Shown here piece after piece: positions 62,276 to 64,000 of a DNA stretch of 64,000 nt (positions are counted from its first letter, which is position 1; each line of letters opens with the position of its first letter). The notes below the pieces were generated by a model, which was not told the origin of the DNA, did no database searches, and was given only the letters and a program-made list of their open reading frames with translations. The position numbers and the translations under genes are program-made. The DNA is from Pseudomonas putida (GTDB taxonomy: Bacteria; Pseudomonadota; Gammaproteobacteria; Pseudomonadales; Pseudomonadaceae): the NCBI RefSeq assembly GCF_030159595.1, contig NZ_BSKJ01000003.1:434001-498000 (forward strand), written 5' to 3'.

Positions 62276-63030
62276 TGCGTATGTATGTCGTACATGCCGG
62301 CCTAGGCCTGGCCGGGTTGTTGGGTTTGTTGCTGTTGTGGTGGGCCGGTGTTGCCGTGTTCGGCCAGGCTGATGGCCTGTCGGCGCGCTTTTCACCGGCA
62401 GCAACCCTGGCCAGCCTGATCGAGCTGCTGGCGCAGGGCGAGGTCTACGGGCACATCTGGGTCAGCCTCAAGCGCATTCTGGTCGGGCTGCTGCTGGCGC
62501 TGCTTATTGGGGTGCCGCTGGGTTTGCTGGTGGGCAGCTATCGGCACCTGGAGGCGGCAACCACGCCGGCGTTCCAGTTCTTGCGCATGATCTCGCCGCT
62601 GTCGTGGATGCCAGTGGTGGTGATGTTGATGGGCGTGGGTGACCAGCCGATCTACTTCCTGCTGGCGTTCGCCGCGTTGTGGCCGATTTTGCTGAACACG
62701 GCGGCAGGGGTGCGGCATCTGGACCCACGCTGGCTGCAACTGAGCCGCAGCTTGAGCGCCACGCGCTGGGAAACTTTGTGCAAGGTGATCGTGCCTGGGG
62801 TGATCGGCCATGTGCTGACCGGCGTACGTCTGGCCATTGGCATTCTGTGGATTGTGCTGGTGCCGTGCGAAATGCTCGGGGTGAGTGCGGGGTTGGGGTA
62901 TTTCATCCTCGATACCCGCGACCGATTGGCGTATTCCGAGCTGATGGCTATGGTGCTGCTGATTGGTGTGCTGGGGTTTGTGCTGGATGCCTTGGCGCGT
63001 GCGCTGCATCGGCGATGGGTGCATGGCTGA
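62275..63030 (+). CDS. ABC transporter permease (SsuC/TauC type)
   Basis: This 251-residue inner-membrane permease has about six helices (HAGLGLAGLLGLLLLWWAGV is the first) and the EAA loop for ATPase contact, SRSLSATRWETLCKVIVPGV. Its ATG overlaps the stop codon of the binding-protein gene (TGATG). It is the last gene of the four-gene operon starting at 59201. A REP hairpin follows. Confidence 0.91.
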   Translation: MRMYVVHAGLGLAGLLGLLLLWWAGVAVFGQADGLSARFSPAATLASLIELLAQGEVYGHIWVSLKRILVGLLLALLIGVPLGLLVGSYRHLEAATTPAFQFLRMISPLSWMPVVVMLMGVGDQPIYFLLAFAALWPILLNTAAGVRHLDPRWLQLSRSLSATRWETLCKVIVPGVIGHVLTGVRLAIGILWIVLVPCEMLGVSAGLGYFILDTRDRLAYSELMAMVLLIGVLGFVLDALARALHRRWVHG

Positions 63031-63040
63031 AGGGCCAGTG

Positions 63041-63075
63041 AGGCCTCCTCGCGGGCTTGTCCGCGAAGAGGCCTT
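63041..63075. repeat. REP-type hairpin after the ABC operon
   Basis: AGGCCTCCTCGCGG and CCGCGAAGAGGCCT are near-perfect arms (one mismatch) around GCTTGT. It lies between the convergent permease and GNAT genes and likely ends both transcripts. Confidence 0.75.
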
Positions 63076-63079
63076 CGGA

Positions 63080-63766
63080 TCAATGCACAGTCTTGCGCTG
63101 CCGCACACACTCCTGGGCTTGAACGGTCAATTCATCCAGCCGCTCATCCCGCATCTGCTCCGCTTCGATCATTGCATCTTCACCCTGCTGGTTTAGCAGG
63201 TAGGTGTGAATCTGCATCACTTCAGCCGTCTGGTAAATCGGCGCAATGTCCAACCGCCCGATCAACGCACCACTGGCCAGCCCGGTACTGCTCATCAGCA
63301 CCTGCGGCCCACTGGCAGCCACCACTTGCATGCCCATCGCTTCAAACCAAGGCACCTGATTGGCAAAGGCATTCAGTTCCACGCAGGCATGGCGTGCCTG
63401 CAGGTCACCCAGCAGGGCACGGGCGATGCCTTGGCGGCGGTGGCTGTCACGCACGGCAAGAAATGCCAATGAGCATGCCTGCTCATCGTCCTCGGCCGGC
63501 AGTGACAGGGCAAAGCCCAGCAACTGGTCCGGTGCTTCGGCATCCAGTGCCAGGGTCAGTGCCACGGCCAGGCCGCGGGTGCCATCCAGCGCTTGCAGGT
63601 ACTGGTGCACTTCCATGCCGACGCCGTACTGGTACAGCGGGTACAGCGGATTGTCGGCGGTGATGGCGACATTGCTCAGGTCACCGACATTGTGGATTAC
63701 CAGCTCGCGGATCTGGTTCTGGAAAGATTCGGGCGGCACGCTGTCGAGGCGGCTCAGGATGAACAT
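63080..63766 (-). CDS. GNAT-family N-acetyltransferase
   Basis: This 228-residue protein carries the GNAT acetyl-CoA site in LAFLAVRDSHRRQGIARALL (RRQGIA motif) near residues 100-120. It has an extra N-terminal part (about 1-60; MFILSRLDSVPPESFQNQIR) and a charged C-terminal helix (MIEAEQMRDERLDELTVQAQ). The start MFILSRLDSV was chosen over an upstream frame rich in Arg and Pro. It ends close to a REP hairpin. The next minus-strand gene upstream is argC-like. The substrate is unknown. Confidence 0.8.
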   Translation of the reverse strand: MFILSRLDSVPPESFQNQIRELVIHNVGDLSNVAITADNPLYPLYQYGVGMEVHQYLQALDGTRGLAVALTLALDAEAPDQLLGFALSLPAEDDEQACSLAFLAVRDSHRRQGIARALLGDLQARHACVELNAFANQVPWFEAMGMQVVAASGPQVLMSSTGLASGALIGRLDIAPIYQTAEVMQIHTYLLNQQGEDAMIEAEQMRDERLDELTVQAQECVRQRKTVH

Positions 63767-63845
63767 CGGGGACGGGCTCCGGCGGGTGGGTATACAGCCC
63801 GCGCCAGGCAGGCGTGGGCTGCACAGTTTAACCGGTTTTGCCGTA

Positions 63846-64000
63846 TCAGCCTTGTACCTGTATTGCACCGAGCATCAGGTCGAGGTTTTGCACTGCCGCA
63901 CCAGAGGCCCCTTTGCCCAGGTTGTCGAACACTGCTGTGAGCAAAACCTGGCCATGATCGGGGTTGGCATACAGCGCCAGGCGCAGGTCGTTGCTGTCGT
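63846..64000 (-). CDS. argC: N-acetyl-gamma-glutamyl-phosphate reductase, C-terminal end only
   Basis: Only the last 51 or so codons are inside the window; the gene continues beyond its right edge. The visible residues end in [20 protein letters not shown] and then AIQVQG before the stop. The stretch [15 protein letters not shown] is the conserved C-terminal signature of ArgC, the NADPH-dependent third enzyme of arginine synthesis from glutamate. With so little visible, I cannot say whether this is the main argC or a second copy. Confidence 0.8.
   Translation of the reverse strand, partial: DSNDLRLALYANPDHGQVLLTAVFDNLGKGASGAAVQNLDLMLGAIQVQG

Overview
The window is GC-rich bacterial chromosome of Pseudomonas putida-group type. 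The evidence is the catR / catBCA block in pseudomonad order, a creatinase very close to the classic P. putida enzyme as I recall it, and many intergenic copies of pseudomonad REP hairpins (GGCCTCTTCGCGGGC and GTAGGAGCGGCC types). Five LysR regulators also fit. I see no rRNA, tRNA, CRISPR array, insertion sequence or prophage. Start codons below were picked from ribosome-binding sites and family length, so several differ from the longest possible frame.

Region by region. 1-10.5 kb: a BCCT transporter (cut by the window start), a tartrate/D-malate dehydrogenase with a divergent LysR regulator, an Lrp-type regulator divergent from a deacetylase-family acetylpolyamine amidohydrolase and an amino-acid permease, then the ortho-cleavage catechol module catR-catB-catC-catA. 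10.5-31.4 kb: mostly single genes. These are a GNAT enzyme, a PAS-PAS-GGDEF-EAL protein, an aldo/keto reductase, DMT exporters, LysR regulators, katG, creatinase with an MFS transporter and a GlxA-like regulator, pssA, a membrane diguanylate cyclase, ppnN, and a yeiH/yeiE-like pair. 31.4-32.96 kb: an AT-richer island with one short orphan Rhs-core gene carrying an unrecognised C-terminal domain. 34.2-40.9 kb: a nitrogen-assimilation cluster, made of an XRE-cupin regulator, glnT, glxB, glxC, glxD and an Amt transporter. A sigma-54-type promoter and two copies of a candidate repressor site lie in front of it.

42.7-53.6 kb holds two LysE exporters with an Lrp regulator, then the most interesting block: GntR regulator, carboxymuconolactone-decarboxylase-family protein, two closely similar flavin reductases, aldehyde dehydrogenase, alpha/beta hydrolase, AA_synth-family protein, luciferase-like (LLM) monooxygenase and an NCS1 permease. 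The three transcription units beginning at 50056, 51881 and 52199 share a 15-bp promoter motif (GGWATACCRTAATAY). This looks like one regulon for import and oxidative opening of a nitrogen heterocycle. The parts resemble Rut, pyridine and trigonelline pathways, but the set matches none of them exactly.

53.6-64 kb: a chemoreceptor; an NDH-2-like FAD oxidoreductase divergent from an Rrf2 regulator, with a perfect 11+11 bp inverted repeat between them; an AraC regulator divergent from an AhpD-like protein; an operon of an acyl-CoA-dehydrogenase-like flavoprotein with a SsuABC/TauABC-type ABC importer; a GNAT protein; and the 3' end of an argC-like gene running off the window.
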